Numbered from the stretch's first letter, positions 8,706 to 17,343 are shown. The stretch: 64,000 nucleotides of DNA from Citrobacter amalonaticus Y19 (GCF_000981805.1 NZ_CP011132.1:186001-250000), one strand, 5' to 3'. Notes: generated by a model not told the origin, from the letters alone. Numbers and translations: made by a program.

Positions 8706-9863
8706 ATGGCTGGCTGGCATCTTGATACCAAAATGGCGCAGGATATCGTGGCACGCACGATGCGCATTATTGATACCAATATCAACGTTATGGATGCCCG
8801 TGGACGGATCATCGGCAGTGGCGATCGCGAGCGTATTGGTGAATTGCACGAAGGCGCGCTGTTAGTTCTCTCTCAGGGCCGCGTGGTGGATATTGATGAC
8901 GCTGTCGCGCGCCATCTGCACGGCGTCCGTCAGGGGATCAACCTGCCGTTGCGCCTGGAAGGCGAGATCGTGGGCGTGATTGGCCTGACCGGCGAGCCTG
9001 AGCATCTGCGCAAGTATGGTGAACTGGTGTGCATGACGGCGGAGATGATGCTGGAGCAGTCGCGCCTGATGCACCTGCTGGCGCAGGACAGCCGCCTGCG
9101 TGAAGAGCTGGTGATGAACCTGATTCAGGCAGAAGAGAACACGCCGGCGTTGACCGAGTGGGCGCAGCGCTTAGGCATCGATCTCAACCAGCCGCGCGTG
9201 GTGGCGGTGGTGGAAGTGGACAGCGGGCAACTCGGCGTGGACAGCGCCATGGCGGAGTTGCAACAGTTACAGAACGCGCTGACCACCCCGGAGCGTAATA
9301 ACCTGATTGCGATAGTTTCGCTGACCGAGATGGTGGTGTTAAAACCAGCACTGAATTCGTTTGGCCGTTGGGATGCTGAAGATCACCGCAAGCGCGTTGA
9401 GCAGCTTATTGCGCGCATGAAAGAGAACGGACAGTTGCGCTTTCGCGTTTCGCTGGGCAACTACTTCACCGGGCCTGGCAGTATCGCGCGTTCGTACCGT
9501 ACCGCGCGCACAACGATGATGGTCGGCAAACAGCGAATGCCGGAAAGTCGCAGCTATTTTTATCAGGATTTGATGTTGCCGGTGCTGCTCGACAGTCTGC
9601 GCGGCGGCTGGCAGGCCAATGAGCTGGCACGTCCGCTGGTACGGCTGAAGGCGATGGACAATAACGGCCTGTTGCGCCGCACTCTGGCGGCGTGGTTTCG
9701 CCACAACGTGCAGCCGCTGGCTACCTCAAAAGCGCTGTTTATTCACCGTAATACGCTGGAATACAGACTGAATCGCATCTCGGAATTGACCGGACTGGAT
9801 TTGGGCAATTTTGACGACAGGTTGCTGCTGTACGTCGCGCTGCAACTGGATGAGCAGCGTTAA
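8706..9863 (+). CDS. cdaR: Carbohydrate diacid regulator CdaR
   Basis: PucR-family activator of genes for uptake and use of D-glucarate, D-galactarate and D-glycerate in E. coli. I chose the ATG at 8706 (385 residues, E. coli length), which follows GGAGGGGTTT; upstream in-frame starts lack a ribosome-binding site. An N-terminal sugar-diacid recognition domain (about 1-135) precedes a GGDEF-like middle part and a C-terminal helix-turn-helix (about 330-380, HRNTLEYRLNRISELTG). Its last seven codons form the start of a tandem 109-bp repeat that continues into the intergenic region. Sugar-diacid targets are outside the window. Confidence 0.95.
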   Translation: MAGWHLDTKMAQDIVARTMRIIDTNINVMDARGRIIGSGDRERIGELHEGALLVLSQGRVVDIDDAVARHLHGVRQGINLPLRLEGEIVGVIGLTGEPEHLRKYGELVCMTAEMMLEQSRLMHLLAQDSRLREELVMNLIQAEENTPALTEWAQRLGIDLNQPRVVAVVEVDSGQLGVDSAMAELQQLQNALTTPERNNLIAIVSLTEMVVLKPALNSFGRWDAEDHRKRVEQLIARMKENGQLRFRVSLGNYFTGPGSIARSYRTARTTMMVGKQRMPESRSYFYQDLMLPVLLDSLRGGWQANELARPLVRLKAMDNNGLLRRTLAAWFRHNVQPLATSKALFIHRNTLEYRLNRISELTGLDLGNFDDRLLLYVALQLDEQR

Positions 9864-10170
9864 TTAATTGCCTGATGGCGCTATGCTTATCAGGCCTACG
9901 AGGCGTGCACCTGTAGGCCGGATAAGGCGTATGACGCCGCCATCCGGCAGCAAACTGGATGAACAGCGTTGATTAATTGCCTGATGGCGCTACGCTTATC
10001 AGGCCTACGAGGCGTGCACCTGTAGGCCGGATAAGGCGTATGACGCCGCCATCCGGCAACAAACTGGATGAACAGCGATGATTGTTGCTTGATGGCGCTA
10101 CGCTTATCAGGCCTACGAGGCGTGTACCTGTAGGCCGGATAAGGCGTGTTATGCCGCCATCCGGCAATGG
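9844..10170. repeat. Three tandem 109-bp units: cdaR 3' end plus REP pair
   Basis: Three head-to-tail copies start at 9844, 9953 and 10062, spaced exactly 109 bp apart. Each begins with AACTGGATGA(G/A)CAGCG, the last codons of cdaR, and continues with a REP pair (CTGATGGCGCTA, CTTATCAGGCCTAC, GTAGGCCGGATAAGGCG, CCGCCATCCGGCA). The first copy holds the genuine cdaR stop codon and copy 2 keeps the coding-like frame with a TGA stop. Copies differ by a few substitutions, most in copy 3. This explains the 312 bp between cdaR and yaeH, which hold no gene. Confidence 0.9.
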
Positions 10171-10175
10171 ACGGC

Positions 10176-10562
10176 TTATTTGCGGGTTAGTTTTTCCAGA
10201 TCGGCTTCGATCTCGGTAATTTTATTCGCCACCACGCTTTCCAGATGGCGTAAGTCATCAAGGATCTTGCGTTTCAGATCCACTTCAGTGCGATCGCGCT
10301 GGCAGATCTGATCGAGTTCGTCGATCACATAGCGCAGGTTAGGACTGATCTCCTGCACCTCTTTGTATCCCTGACCCACCCCATCGGCGACCACGGTTTT
10401 GCGTTGGCGGGGGTATTTAAACTTCACGCTTTTGGCAAAGAATTCACCTTTATCCTTCTGGAAATAGATTTTCAGGATATCGTTGTTGGCTTCTTGCCGC
10501 AGGCTGTAACGATCGATTTCTTCAGGATTAGTAATGCCCAGACTTTTCAGATTGTCATACAT
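10176..10562 (-). CDS. yaeH: UPF0325 family protein YaeH
   Basis: Conserved 128-residue protein of unknown function found in enterics and Vibrio-like bacteria. It begins MYDNLKSLGITNPEEIDRYS and ends in a charged, probably coiled-coil segment (DLRHLESVV...EADLEKLTRK). Cytoplasmic, with no signal or membrane segment. Its end abuts the cdaR repeat array. In E. coli K-12, yaeI lies between yaeH and dapD; here that space is only 109 bp. Confidence 0.93.
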   Translation of the reverse strand: MYDNLKSLGITNPEEIDRYSLRQEANNDILKIYFQKDKGEFFAKSVKFKYPRQRKTVVADGVGQGYKEVQEISPNLRYVIDELDQICQRDRTEVDLKRKILDDLRHLESVVANKITEIEADLEKLTRK

Positions 10563-10633
10563 AGCGGTACCCTTAAGCTCACTATAACTATTGAATAATT
10601 AACGAAAAGCCCTGTTTCTGCCACTCGCAGATG

Positions 10634-10662
10634 TAAAAAAAGCGGGCTAAGCCCGCTTTTTC
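10634..10662 (-). terminator. Terminator of dapD
   Basis: The hairpin AAAGCGGGC/GCCCGCTTT with a TAA loop is flanked by a T-run on the minus strand (an A-run on the plus strand), starting 10 bp past the dapD stop. It has T-rich flanks on both sides, so it could work in both directions. Confidence 0.88.
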
Positions 10663-10671
10663 AAATCACCG

Positions 10672-11496
10672 TTAGTCGATGGTACGCAACAACTCGTTGA
10701 TGCCAACCTTGCCGCGCGTTTTGGCGTCGACTTTTTTCACAATTACCGCACAGTACAGGCTGTACTTGCCATCTTTCGACGGCAGGTTGCCGGAAACGAC
10801 AACCGAGCCCGCCGGAACGCGGCCATAATGGACTTCACCGGTTTCACGGTCGTAAATACGGGTGCTTTGACCAATATAAACGCCCATTGAAATCACGGAG
10901 CCTTCTTCCACGATCACGCCTTCTACCACTTCAGAACGCGCACCGATGAAGCAGTTGTCTTCGATAATGGTCGGGTTCGCCTGCAGTGGCTCCAGTACGC
11001 CACCGATGCCGACGCCGCCGGACAGGTGAACGTTTTTACCGATCTGCGCGCAGGAACCGACGGTGGCCCAGGTATCGACCATCGTGCCTTCATCAACGTA
11101 GGCGCCGATGTTGACATAGGACGGCATCAGCACGGTGTTACGGGCGATAAACGCACCCTGACGCACCGCAGCGGGCGGAACCACACGGAAGCCTTCTTTC
11201 TGGAAGCGCGCGTCGTCGTAGTTCGCGAATTTCATCGGCACTTTATCGAAGTAGCGGCTTTCCGCGCCATCGATCACCTGGTTATCGTTGATACGGAAAG
11301 AGAGCAGAACCGCTTTCTTCAACCACTGGTGAGTCACCCACTGACCGTCTACCTTTTCTGCCACGCGCAGTGCGCCGGAATCCAGCAGGGCAATCACCTG
11401 ATTCACCGCTTCACGGGTCACGGTATCCACATTGGCCGGAGTAATGTCGGCACGGCGCTCAAAAGCGGTCTCAATAACGTTCTGTAACTGCTGCAT
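10672..11496 (-). CDS. dapD: 2,3,4,5-tetrahydropyridine-2,6-dicarboxylate N-succinyltransferase
   Basis: Transfers succinyl from succinyl-CoA to tetrahydrodipicolinate in the lysine and meso-diaminopimelate pathway, so it supplies both protein synthesis and peptidoglycan. It has 274 residues, the E. coli length. The central region shows left-handed beta-helix hexapeptide repeats (VNIGAYVDEGTMVDTWATVG, IIEDNCFIGARSEVVEGVIV). It lies 30 bp downstream of glnD on the same strand and ends at a terminator. Confidence 0.97.
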   Translation of the reverse strand: MQQLQNVIETAFERRADITPANVDTVTREAVNQVIALLDSGALRVAEKVDGQWVTHQWLKKAVLLSFRINDNQVIDGAESRYFDKVPMKFANYDDARFQKEGFRVVPPAAVRQGAFIARNTVLMPSYVNIGAYVDEGTMVDTWATVGSCAQIGKNVHLSGGVGIGGVLEPLQANPTIIEDNCFIGARSEVVEGVIVEEGSVISMGVYIGQSTRIYDRETGEVHYGRVPAGSVVVSGNLPSKDGKYSLYCAVIVKKVDAKTRGKVGINELLRTID

Positions 11497-11526
11497 TGTT
11501 AAACTCTTTCCCTATAAATAAACACA

Positions 11527-14202
11527 CTACCCTTTATCGTTTGGATTGAGGGCCTCTGTCAACCGTTGATGCACTTCCTGCTGCAGCTCATTATTAAGCG
11601 CACGCCGGTCCGCTGTGGCGATTATGAATAAATCTTCTACTCGCTCGCCAATGGTTGTAATTCGGGCGCCATGAAGCGAAATTCCGAGATCGGCAAAAAT
11701 TTGCCCGACCCGCGCCAGCAGCCCCGGCTGATCGAGCGCGATAAGCTCAAGGAACGATTTGCGGTCGGTATGTGTAGGCAGAAACGTGACCTCGGTATCG
11801 ACGGTAAAGTGGCGCAATTTTGCCGGCTGTCGACGCGGCTGCGGCGGCTGCCAGCTGTGCTGGGTGATCGCCTGTTCCAGGCCAAAGCGGATAGCTTCAT
11901 GTCTGTCTGACGACAACGGACTGCCGTCCGGTTCCAGTACGATAAAGGTATCCATCGCCATTCCGTCGCGGGTCGTGAAAATCTGCGCATCGTGGACGCT
12001 CAGATTACGTCGGTCCAGCTCGGCGCAAACGGCGGCAAACAGATACGGTCTGTCCGGGCTCCAGATGAAGATTTCCGTCCCGCCGCGCGTTGCCTGTGGG
12101 CTAAGCAGAATTAACGGCTCGCTGAGATTGTGCTGCAACAGATGACGCGCATGCCAGGCCAGCTGGTTTGGGCTGTGGCGCACGAAGTAGTTGGCGCGAC
12201 AGCGCGACCAGATATGGTGCAACGCTTCTTCATCAATGTTATCCATCCGCAGCAGCGCCAGCGCCTGCAACTGATGATGACGCACGCGCTCGCGCATGTC
12301 CGGCGTGTTTTGCATCCCCCGACGCAGTTGTTTTTCCGTGGCGAAGTACAGCTCACGCAGCAGACTTTGCTTCCAACTGTTCCACAGCGTTTCGTTGGTG
12401 GCGCAAATATCTGCCACCGTCAGGCAGACCAGGAAGCGCAGGCGGTGTTCCGTCTGCACCTCTTCGGCGAACTGCTTAATGACTTCAGGATCCTGAATAT
12501 CCCGGCGCTGAGCGGTCACCGACATTAGCAGGTGCTGGCGAACCAGCCAGGCAATCAGCTGCGTTTCGCGCGAATTCAGACCATGTAGTTCAGCGAATTT
12601 GAGGACGTCTTGCGCCCCCAGCACCGAGTGGTCACCGCCGCGCCCTTTGGCAATATCATGGAACAGCGCGGCGATAAAAATCAGCTCGGGCTGTCGCAGA
12701 CGCGGCCAGAGATCCACGCACAGCGGGTGACGCTGACGGGTCTCTTCTTTAGCAAAACTTTCCAGCTTTAGCATCACGCGAATCGTGTGCTCGTCCACCG
12801 TGTAGGCGTGGAACAGGTCAAACTGCATCTGGCCGACAATACGTGACCACTGCGGCATGTAGGCCCACAGCACGCTATGGCGGTGCATTGGAAGCAGACC
12901 CCGGCTGACCGCGCCGGGGTGACGCAGCATACTGAGAAACAGCGATCGCGCCTCCGGGATATAGCACAGCGGCTGATTCAGATGGCGGCGCGCATGGCGC
13001 AGATGGCGCAGGGTGGTGGAGTAGATCCCGGTGATCGCGCTGTTGCGCACCATGGTGTAGAACATCCGCAGAATCGCTTCCGGCTCGCGGATGAACAGAT
13101 CGTCCTGACGCAGATCGATCAGCGTGCCGCGAAGTTGAAAGTCGTCATCAATAGGACGCGGTTTCTCGTCGGCGGACAGCGCGAGGATCGCTTCGTCAAA
13201 CAGTTGCAGCAGCATCTGGTTGAGCTCAGTGACGCGGCGGGTGACGCGGAAGTAATCCTTCATCATCTGTTCAACCGGTTCGTTCCCTTCGCCACTGTAG
13301 TTCAGGCGTTGGGCGACGCTCAGTTGGCGATCGAACAGCAGGCGGTTATCGTAGCGACTGACCACTAGATGCAGAGCGAAACGAATACGCCACAGAATGT
13401 GCAGACACTCGTTGAGCTCAGCGCGCTCTGCCTGGGTCAAAAAGCCGAAGCCCACCATCTCGTCGAGAGAGGTGGCGCCAAAATGGCGACGGGCGACCCA
13501 CTGCAACGTATGGATATCGCGCAGGCCGCCGGGACTGCTTTTGATATCCGGCTCGAGATTATAGCTGGTGCCGTGATAGCGCTGGTGGCGCTGATGCTGC
13601 TCTTCCACTTTGGCGGCATAAAACTTATCGGACGGCCAGAAGCCTTCGCTGAAGATATGCTTTTGCAGCTCCAGAAAAAGGGCAACGTCGCCAATCAACA
13701 GACGGGTTTCAATCAGGTTGGTGGCAACGGTCAGGTCCGATAACCCTTCCAGCAGGCACTCTTCCAGCGTACGCACGCTGTGCCCGACCTCCAGTTTGAC
13801 GTCCCACAGCAGCGTCAACAGTTCGCCGACCTTTTGCGCCTGTTCATCCGGTAATTTTTTACGGCTCAGGATGAGCAGGTCGATGTCGGAAAGCGGATGT
13901 AGTTCACCGCGCCCGTATCCGCCAACGGCGACCAGCGCCAGATCGGCAATTTGCCCAAAACCGGCGTCGATCCACAGGCGTTGCAACAACTGGTCGATAA
14001 ATTCGGTGCGGGCTTCAATCAGTTGTTCAGCGGAAATTCCGCTGTCGAAGGCATCGCCCAGCCATTGCTGAAAGGCGTCGATGCGCGTTTTGATCCCGGA
14101 GACAGTGAGTTCGTCACGAGACCAGGTGCCCGGGTTCTGCGGCTGACCGGGGAGGGTGGGGAGTGCGGTATTTGCGTGTTGCTCAGGAAGTGTATTCATC
14201 AT
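11527..14202 (-). CDS. glnD: Bifunctional PII uridylyltransferase/uridylyl-removing enzyme
   Basis: Glutamine sensor that adds or removes UMP on the PII proteins GlnB and GlnK, controlling nitrogen regulation. The domain order is visible: a nucleotidyltransferase domain (GGYGRGELHPLSDIDLL, about 105-120), an HD domain with FHDIAKGRGGDHS (about 510) and two C-terminal ACT domains (about 709-890; RGGTEIFIWSPDRPYLFA and RKSFLELIALDQPGLLARVG). Two consecutive ATG codons occur, giving 891 or 890 residues; E. coli uses the equivalent of the second (14199). It is probably co-transcribed with dapD. Confidence 0.97.
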   Translation of the reverse strand: MMNTLPEQHANTALPTLPGQPQNPGTWSRDELTVSGIKTRIDAFQQWLGDAFDSGISAEQLIEARTEFIDQLLQRLWIDAGFGQIADLALVAVGGYGRGELHPLSDIDLLILSRKKLPDEQAQKVGELLTLLWDVKLEVGHSVRTLEECLLEGLSDLTVATNLIETRLLIGDVALFLELQKHIFSEGFWPSDKFYAAKVEEQHQRHQRYHGTSYNLEPDIKSSPGGLRDIHTLQWVARRHFGATSLDEMVGFGFLTQAERAELNECLHILWRIRFALHLVVSRYDNRLLFDRQLSVAQRLNYSGEGNEPVEQMMKDYFRVTRRVTELNQMLLQLFDEAILALSADEKPRPIDDDFQLRGTLIDLRQDDLFIREPEAILRMFYTMVRNSAITGIYSTTLRHLRHARRHLNQPLCYIPEARSLFLSMLRHPGAVSRGLLPMHRHSVLWAYMPQWSRIVGQMQFDLFHAYTVDEHTIRVMLKLESFAKEETRQRHPLCVDLWPRLRQPELIFIAALFHDIAKGRGGDHSVLGAQDVLKFAELHGLNSRETQLIAWLVRQHLLMSVTAQRRDIQDPEVIKQFAEEVQTEHRLRFLVCLTVADICATNETLWNSWKQSLLRELYFATEKQLRRGMQNTPDMRERVRHHQLQALALLRMDNIDEEALHHIWSRCRANYFVRHSPNQLAWHARHLLQHNLSEPLILLSPQATRGGTEIFIWSPDRPYLFAAVCAELDRRNLSVHDAQIFTTRDGMAMDTFIVLEPDGSPLSSDRHEAIRFGLEQAITQHSWQPPQPRRQPAKLRHFTVDTEVTFLPTHTDRKSFLELIALDQPGLLARVGQIFADLGISLHGARITTIGERVEDLFIIATADRRALNNELQQEVHQRLTEALNPNDKG

Positions 14203-14220
14203 GCGCCACCCATTAAAAAA

Positions 14221-14301
14221 GCCGGATACGGCGAAAATGCCTTATCCGGCCTACGGAATAGTGCCATTTGTAGGCCTGATAAGCGAGAGCGCCATCAGGC
14301 A
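14221..14301. repeat. REP/BIME element between glnD and map
   Basis: An inverted REP pair: GCCGGATACGGC to CCTTATCCGGCCTAC, then GTAGGCCTGATAAGC to GCCATCAGGCA. It sits between two minus-strand genes, map and glnD, in the place where a transcript end would be expected. Confidence 0.9.
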
Positions 14302-14307
14302 AAAAAG

Positions 14308-15102
14308 TTATACGTCGTGCGTGAAAACCGCCGGGATGGTGTCATCCTTGCGTAAGGTCAAAATTTCGCAGCCGTTTTCGGTCACCACAATAGTATGCTC
14401 GTATTGCGCAGACAAGCTTCTGTCTTTGGTTTTAACCGTCCAGCCGTCTTTCATCGTACGGATGCGGTAATCACCGGCGTTCAGCATCGGTTCGATGGTA
14501 AAGGTCATGCCCGGCTGCAGCACCACGCCGCCGTCGTCTGCATCATAGTGCAGCACCTGCGGCTCTTCGTGGAAGCCGCGACCAATACCGTGTCCGCAAT
14601 ATTCACGCACCACGGAGAAACCTTCGCCTTCCGCGTATTTCTGGATCGCCGCGCCGAGGGTGCGCAGACGGATGCCCGGTTTCACCATTCGCAGCGCCAG
14701 ATACAGGCTTTCCTGCGTGACGCGGCACAGACGCTCGCCCAGAATGGTCGGTTTGCCGACGATAAACATTTTAGAGGTGTCGCCGTGGTACTCATCTTTG
14801 ATGACGGTCACATCGATGTTGACGATATCGCCATCTTTCAGATGCTTGGCATCATCCGGAATGCCGTGACACACCACTTCATTAATGGAGATGCAGACGG
14901 ATTTCGGATAACCGTGATAGCCGAGGCAGGCGGAGATTGCGTGCTGCTCGTTGACGATATAGTCGTTACAGATACGATCCAGTTCACCCGTGCTGACGCC
15001 CGGTTTGATATACGGTTCGATCATCTCCAGCACTTCCGCAGCCAGACGGCCCGCGACGCGCATTTTTTCGATTTCTTCAGGGGTCTTGATTGAGATAGCC
15101 AT
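14308..15102 (-). CDS. map: Methionine aminopeptidase type I
   Basis: Removes the initiator methionine from nascent proteins; essential. It has 264 residues, the E. coli length. Metal-ligand motifs of the pita-bread fold are present: NIDVTVIKDEYHGDTSKMF (two aspartates), CGHGIGRGFHEEP (His), FTIEPML (Glu) and QYEHTIVVTENG (Glu). It is divergent from rpsB, with about 400 bp between the two start codons. A BIME follows its stop codon. Confidence 0.97.
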   Translation of the reverse strand: MAISIKTPEEIEKMRVAGRLAAEVLEMIEPYIKPGVSTGELDRICNDYIVNEQHAISACLGYHGYPKSVCISINEVVCHGIPDDAKHLKDGDIVNIDVTVIKDEYHGDTSKMFIVGKPTILGERLCRVTQESLYLALRMVKPGIRLRTLGAAIQKYAEGEGFSVVREYCGHGIGRGFHEEPQVLHYDADDGGVVLQPGMTFTIEPMLNAGDYRIRTMKDGWTVKTKDRSLSAQYEHTIVVTENGCEILTLRKDDTIPAVFTHDV

Positions 15103-15304
15103 GAATTCTGTCCATCAGTGTCGGTAATTTCGACAATAATTGTGTAAGTGCTGCCAATGGTATCAGCCAGGGGTATACCCTGCCAAATTGAGAATCATTC
15201 TGAACTTCGCCTTTCGTGCCACAAGTACGTTGGCTGCTTAGTGACTCCGCCCTGTCGGGGCCGCTGCTGGCATCGTTCAATTCAGCGCAGACCGCCAACA
15301 ATTA

Positions 15305-15334
15305 TTGGTGTCTACGGCGTATTTGTGGTATAAA
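15305..15334 (+). promoter_or_regulatory. Probable rpsB promoter
   Basis: TTGGTG at 15305 and TATAAA at 15329 are 18 bp apart and are followed by the GC-rich discriminator GCGCGCC, a feature of stringently controlled ribosomal promoters. It lies just upstream of the conserved S2 leader. The rest of 15103-15304 holds no gene that I can recognise; the map promoter should also lie there. Confidence 0.55.
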
Positions 15335-15352
15335 GCGCGCCGGACTTCCGAT

Positions 15353-15486
15353 CTCATTTCGTATACACAGAATAGACGGAAGCGACAAATCTCACTTTGT
15401 GTAACAACACACACGTATCGGCACATATTCCGGGGTGCCCTTTGGGGTCGGTAATATGGGATACGTGGAGGCATAACCCCAACTTT
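15353..15486 (+). ncRNA. tff: S2 (rpsB) leader RNA, also reported as sRNA tff/t44
   Basis: The 5' leader of rpsB-tsf is strongly conserved in enterics. Blocks seen here include GAATAGACGGAAGCG, TGTAACAACACACACGTA, TTCCGGGGTGCCCTTTGGGG and GTGGAGGCATAACCCC. In E. coli this region was cloned as the small RNA t44/tff and also acts as the element through which ribosomal protein S2 represses its own operon. A GTGTAACAACACAC stem-loop and the CCGGGGTGCCCTTTGGGGTCGG hairpin are visible. The exact ends are estimated. Confidence 0.75.
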
Positions 15487-15506
15487 TATCTATAGAGGTT
15501 TTAATC

Positions 15507-16232
15507 ATGGCAACTGTTTCCATGCGCGACATGCTCAAGGCTGGTGTTCACTTCGGTCACCAGACCCGTTACTGGAACCCGAAAATGAAGCCGTTCATCT
15601 TCGGTGCGCGTAACAAAGTTCACATCATCAACCTTGAGAAAACTGTACCGATGTTCAACGACGCTCTGGCTGAACTGAACAAGATTGCTTCTCGCAAAGG
15701 TAAAATCCTTTTCGTTGGTACTAAACGCGCTGCAAGCGAAGCGGTGAAAGACGCTGCTAACAGCTGCGACCAGTTCTTCGTGAACCATCGCTGGCTGGGC
15801 GGTATGCTGACTAACTGGAAAACCGTTCGTCAGTCCATCAAACGTCTGAAAGACCTGGAAACTCAGTCTCAGGACGGTACTTTCGAAAAGCTGACCAAGA
15901 AAGAAGCGCTGATGCGTACTCGTGAGCTTGAGAAACTGGAAAACAGCCTGGGCGGTATCAAAGACATGGGCGGTCTGCCGGACGCTCTGTTCGTCATCGA
16001 TGCTGACCATGAGCACATCGCTATCAAAGAAGCAAACAACCTGGGTATTCCGGTATTTGCAATCGTTGATACCAACTCTGATCCGGACGGTGTTGACTTC
16101 GTTATCCCGGGTAACGACGACGCCATCCGTGCTGTTAGCCTGTACCTGGGCGCTGTAGCTGCAACCGTTCGTGAAGGCCGTTCTCAGGATCTGGCTTCCC
16201 AGGCGGAAGAAAGCTTCGTAGAAGCTGAATAA
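15507..16232 (+). CDS. rpsB: 30S ribosomal protein S2
   Basis: Essential small-subunit protein bound near the platform and S1. It is 241 residues long, as in E. coli, and starts MATVSMRDMLKAGVHFGHQT, which contains the S2 signature. Codon use is highly biased, as expected for a highly expressed gene. The ribosome-binding site AGAGG precedes the ATG at 15507. It is the first gene of the rpsB-tsf operon and follows the S2 autoregulatory leader. Confidence 0.99.
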   Translation: MATVSMRDMLKAGVHFGHQTRYWNPKMKPFIFGARNKVHIINLEKTVPMFNDALAELNKIASRKGKILFVGTKRAASEAVKDAANSCDQFFVNHRWLGGMLTNWKTVRQSIKRLKDLETQSQDGTFEKLTKKEALMRTRELEKLENSLGGIKDMGGLPDALFVIDADHEHIAIKEANNLGIPVFAIVDTNSDPDGVDFVIPGNDDAIRAVSLYLGAVAATVREGRSQDLASQAEESFVEAE

Positions 16233-16243
16233 TAAGGCTTGAT

Positions 16244-16373
16244 AACTTCCCCGAGATAGTTCGAGTTGCAGGAAGGCGGCAAGCTCGAGAATTCCCGGGA
16301 GCTTACATGAGTAAGTGACCGGGATGAGCGAGCGAAAACAACGCATCTGCGGCTCGGAATATGAAGGGGAAGA
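16244..16373. repeat. ERIC (intergenic repeat unit) element in the rpsB-tsf gap
   Basis: A roughly 127-bp imperfect palindrome with the diagnostic ERIC core: GTTGCAGGAAGGCGGCAAG, GGGAGCTTACATGAGTAAGT and GACCGGGATGAGCG. Its ends are complementary (ACTTCCCCGAG with TGAAGGGGAAG). The element lies inside a transcribed region, between the rpsB stop codon and the attenuator before tsf, so it should form a long hairpin in the rpsB-tsf mRNA. Confidence 0.88.
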
Positions 16374-16406
16374 GCCCTTATAAACCAGGTAGTATCATGT
16401 TTGGTT

Positions 16407-16433
16407 AGGGGGCCTGTATATGGCCCCCTTTTT
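16407..16433 (+). terminator. Attenuator/terminator between rpsB and tsf
   Basis: The hairpin AGGGGGCC/GGCCCCCT is followed by TTTTT, with tsf starting 59 bp downstream. In this position it should cut back tsf transcription relative to rpsB by partial read-through. Confidence 0.85.
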
Positions 16434-16491
16434 CACTTTTAAATCTGTGCGGTTTGATGCCGGGCAGATCAAATCTTCCGAGGATTTTAGA

Positions 16492-17343
16492 ATGGCTGAA
16501 ATTACCGCATCCCTGGTAAAAGAGCTGCGTGAGCGTACTGGCGCAGGCATGATGGATTGCAAAAAAGCACTGACTGAAGCTAATGGCGACATTGAGCTTG
16601 CAATCGAAAACATGCGTAAGTCCGGTGCTATCAAAGCAGCGAAAAAAGCAGGCAACGTTGCTGCTGACGGCGTAATCAAAACCAAAATCGATGGCAACAT
16701 CGCTTTCATTCTGGAAGTTAACTGCCAGACTGACTTCGTTGCGAAAGATGGTGGTTTCCAGGCATTTGCTGACAAAGTTCTGGACGCTGCTGTTGCGGGC
16801 AAAATCACTGACGTTGACGTGCTGAAAGCGCAGTTCGAAGAAGAGCGCGTTGCGCTGGTTGCGAAAATCGGTGAGAACATCAACATCCGTCGTATCGCTT
16901 CCCTGGAAGGCGACGTTCTGGGTAGCTATCAGCACGGTGCGCGTATCGGTGTTCTGGTTGCGGCTAAAGGCGCTGACGAAGAGCTGGTTAAACAGCTGGC
17001 CATGCACGTTGCTGCAAGCAAGCCTGAATTCGTTAAGCCAGAAGACGTGTCTGCTGAAGTGGTAGAAAAAGAATACCAGGTTCAGTTGGACATCGCGATG
17101 CAGTCTGGTAAGCCGAAAGAAATCGCAGAGAAAATGGTTGAAGGCCGCATGAAGAAATTCACCGGCGAAGTTTCTCTGACGGGCCAGCCTTTCGTTATGG
17201 ATCCGAGCAAATCTGTTGGCCAACTGCTGAAAGAGCACAACGCTGACGTGACTGGCTTCATCCGCTTCGAAGTGGGCGAAGGCATCGAGAAAGTTGAGAC
17301 TGACTTTGCAGCAGAAGTTGCTGCGATGTCCAAGCAGTCTTAA
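16492..17343 (+). CDS. tsf: Elongation factor Ts
   Basis: Guanine nucleotide exchange factor for EF-Tu. I chose the ATG at 16492 (283 residues, E. coli length), preceded by CGAGGAT; the longer frame from 16420 starts inside the attenuator hairpin. The signatures RERTGAGMMDCKKAL and EVNCQTDFVA are present. It is co-transcribed with rpsB through a leaky terminator. Confidence 0.99.
   Translation: MAEITASLVKELRERTGAGMMDCKKALTEANGDIELAIENMRKSGAIKAAKKAGNVAADGVIKTKIDGNIAFILEVNCQTDFVAKDGGFQAFADKVLDAAVAGKITDVDVLKAQFEEERVALVAKIGENINIRRIASLEGDVLGSYQHGARIGVLVAAKGADEELVKQLAMHVAASKPEFVKPEDVSAEVVEKEYQVQLDIAMQSGKPKEIAEKMVEGRMKKFTGEVSLTGQPFVMDPSKSVGQLLKEHNADVTGFIRFEVGEGIEKVETDFAAEVAAMSKQS

Noticed and set aside
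9973..10167. A 64-codon frame across the repeat array with internal duplication
   Set aside because: Its repeats come only from the REP units; there is no start signal or conservation pattern of a protein.
9844..10170. CRISPR-like regular repeat
   Set aside because: Units are 109 bp and contiguous with no unique spacers, and no cas gene is nearby; it is a BIME array.
12877..13743. Open frames antisense to glnD
   Set aside because: Shadows of the GC-rich glnD gene, with no domain signal.
15148..15474. Short open frames in the map-rpsB gap
   Set aside because: They overlap the conserved S2 leader and promoter and show no ribosome-binding site or protein resemblance.
16420..16491. Longer N-terminus for tsf
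   Set aside because: The upstream ATG lies in the attenuator stem and the added residues are absent from EF-Ts of other bacteria.
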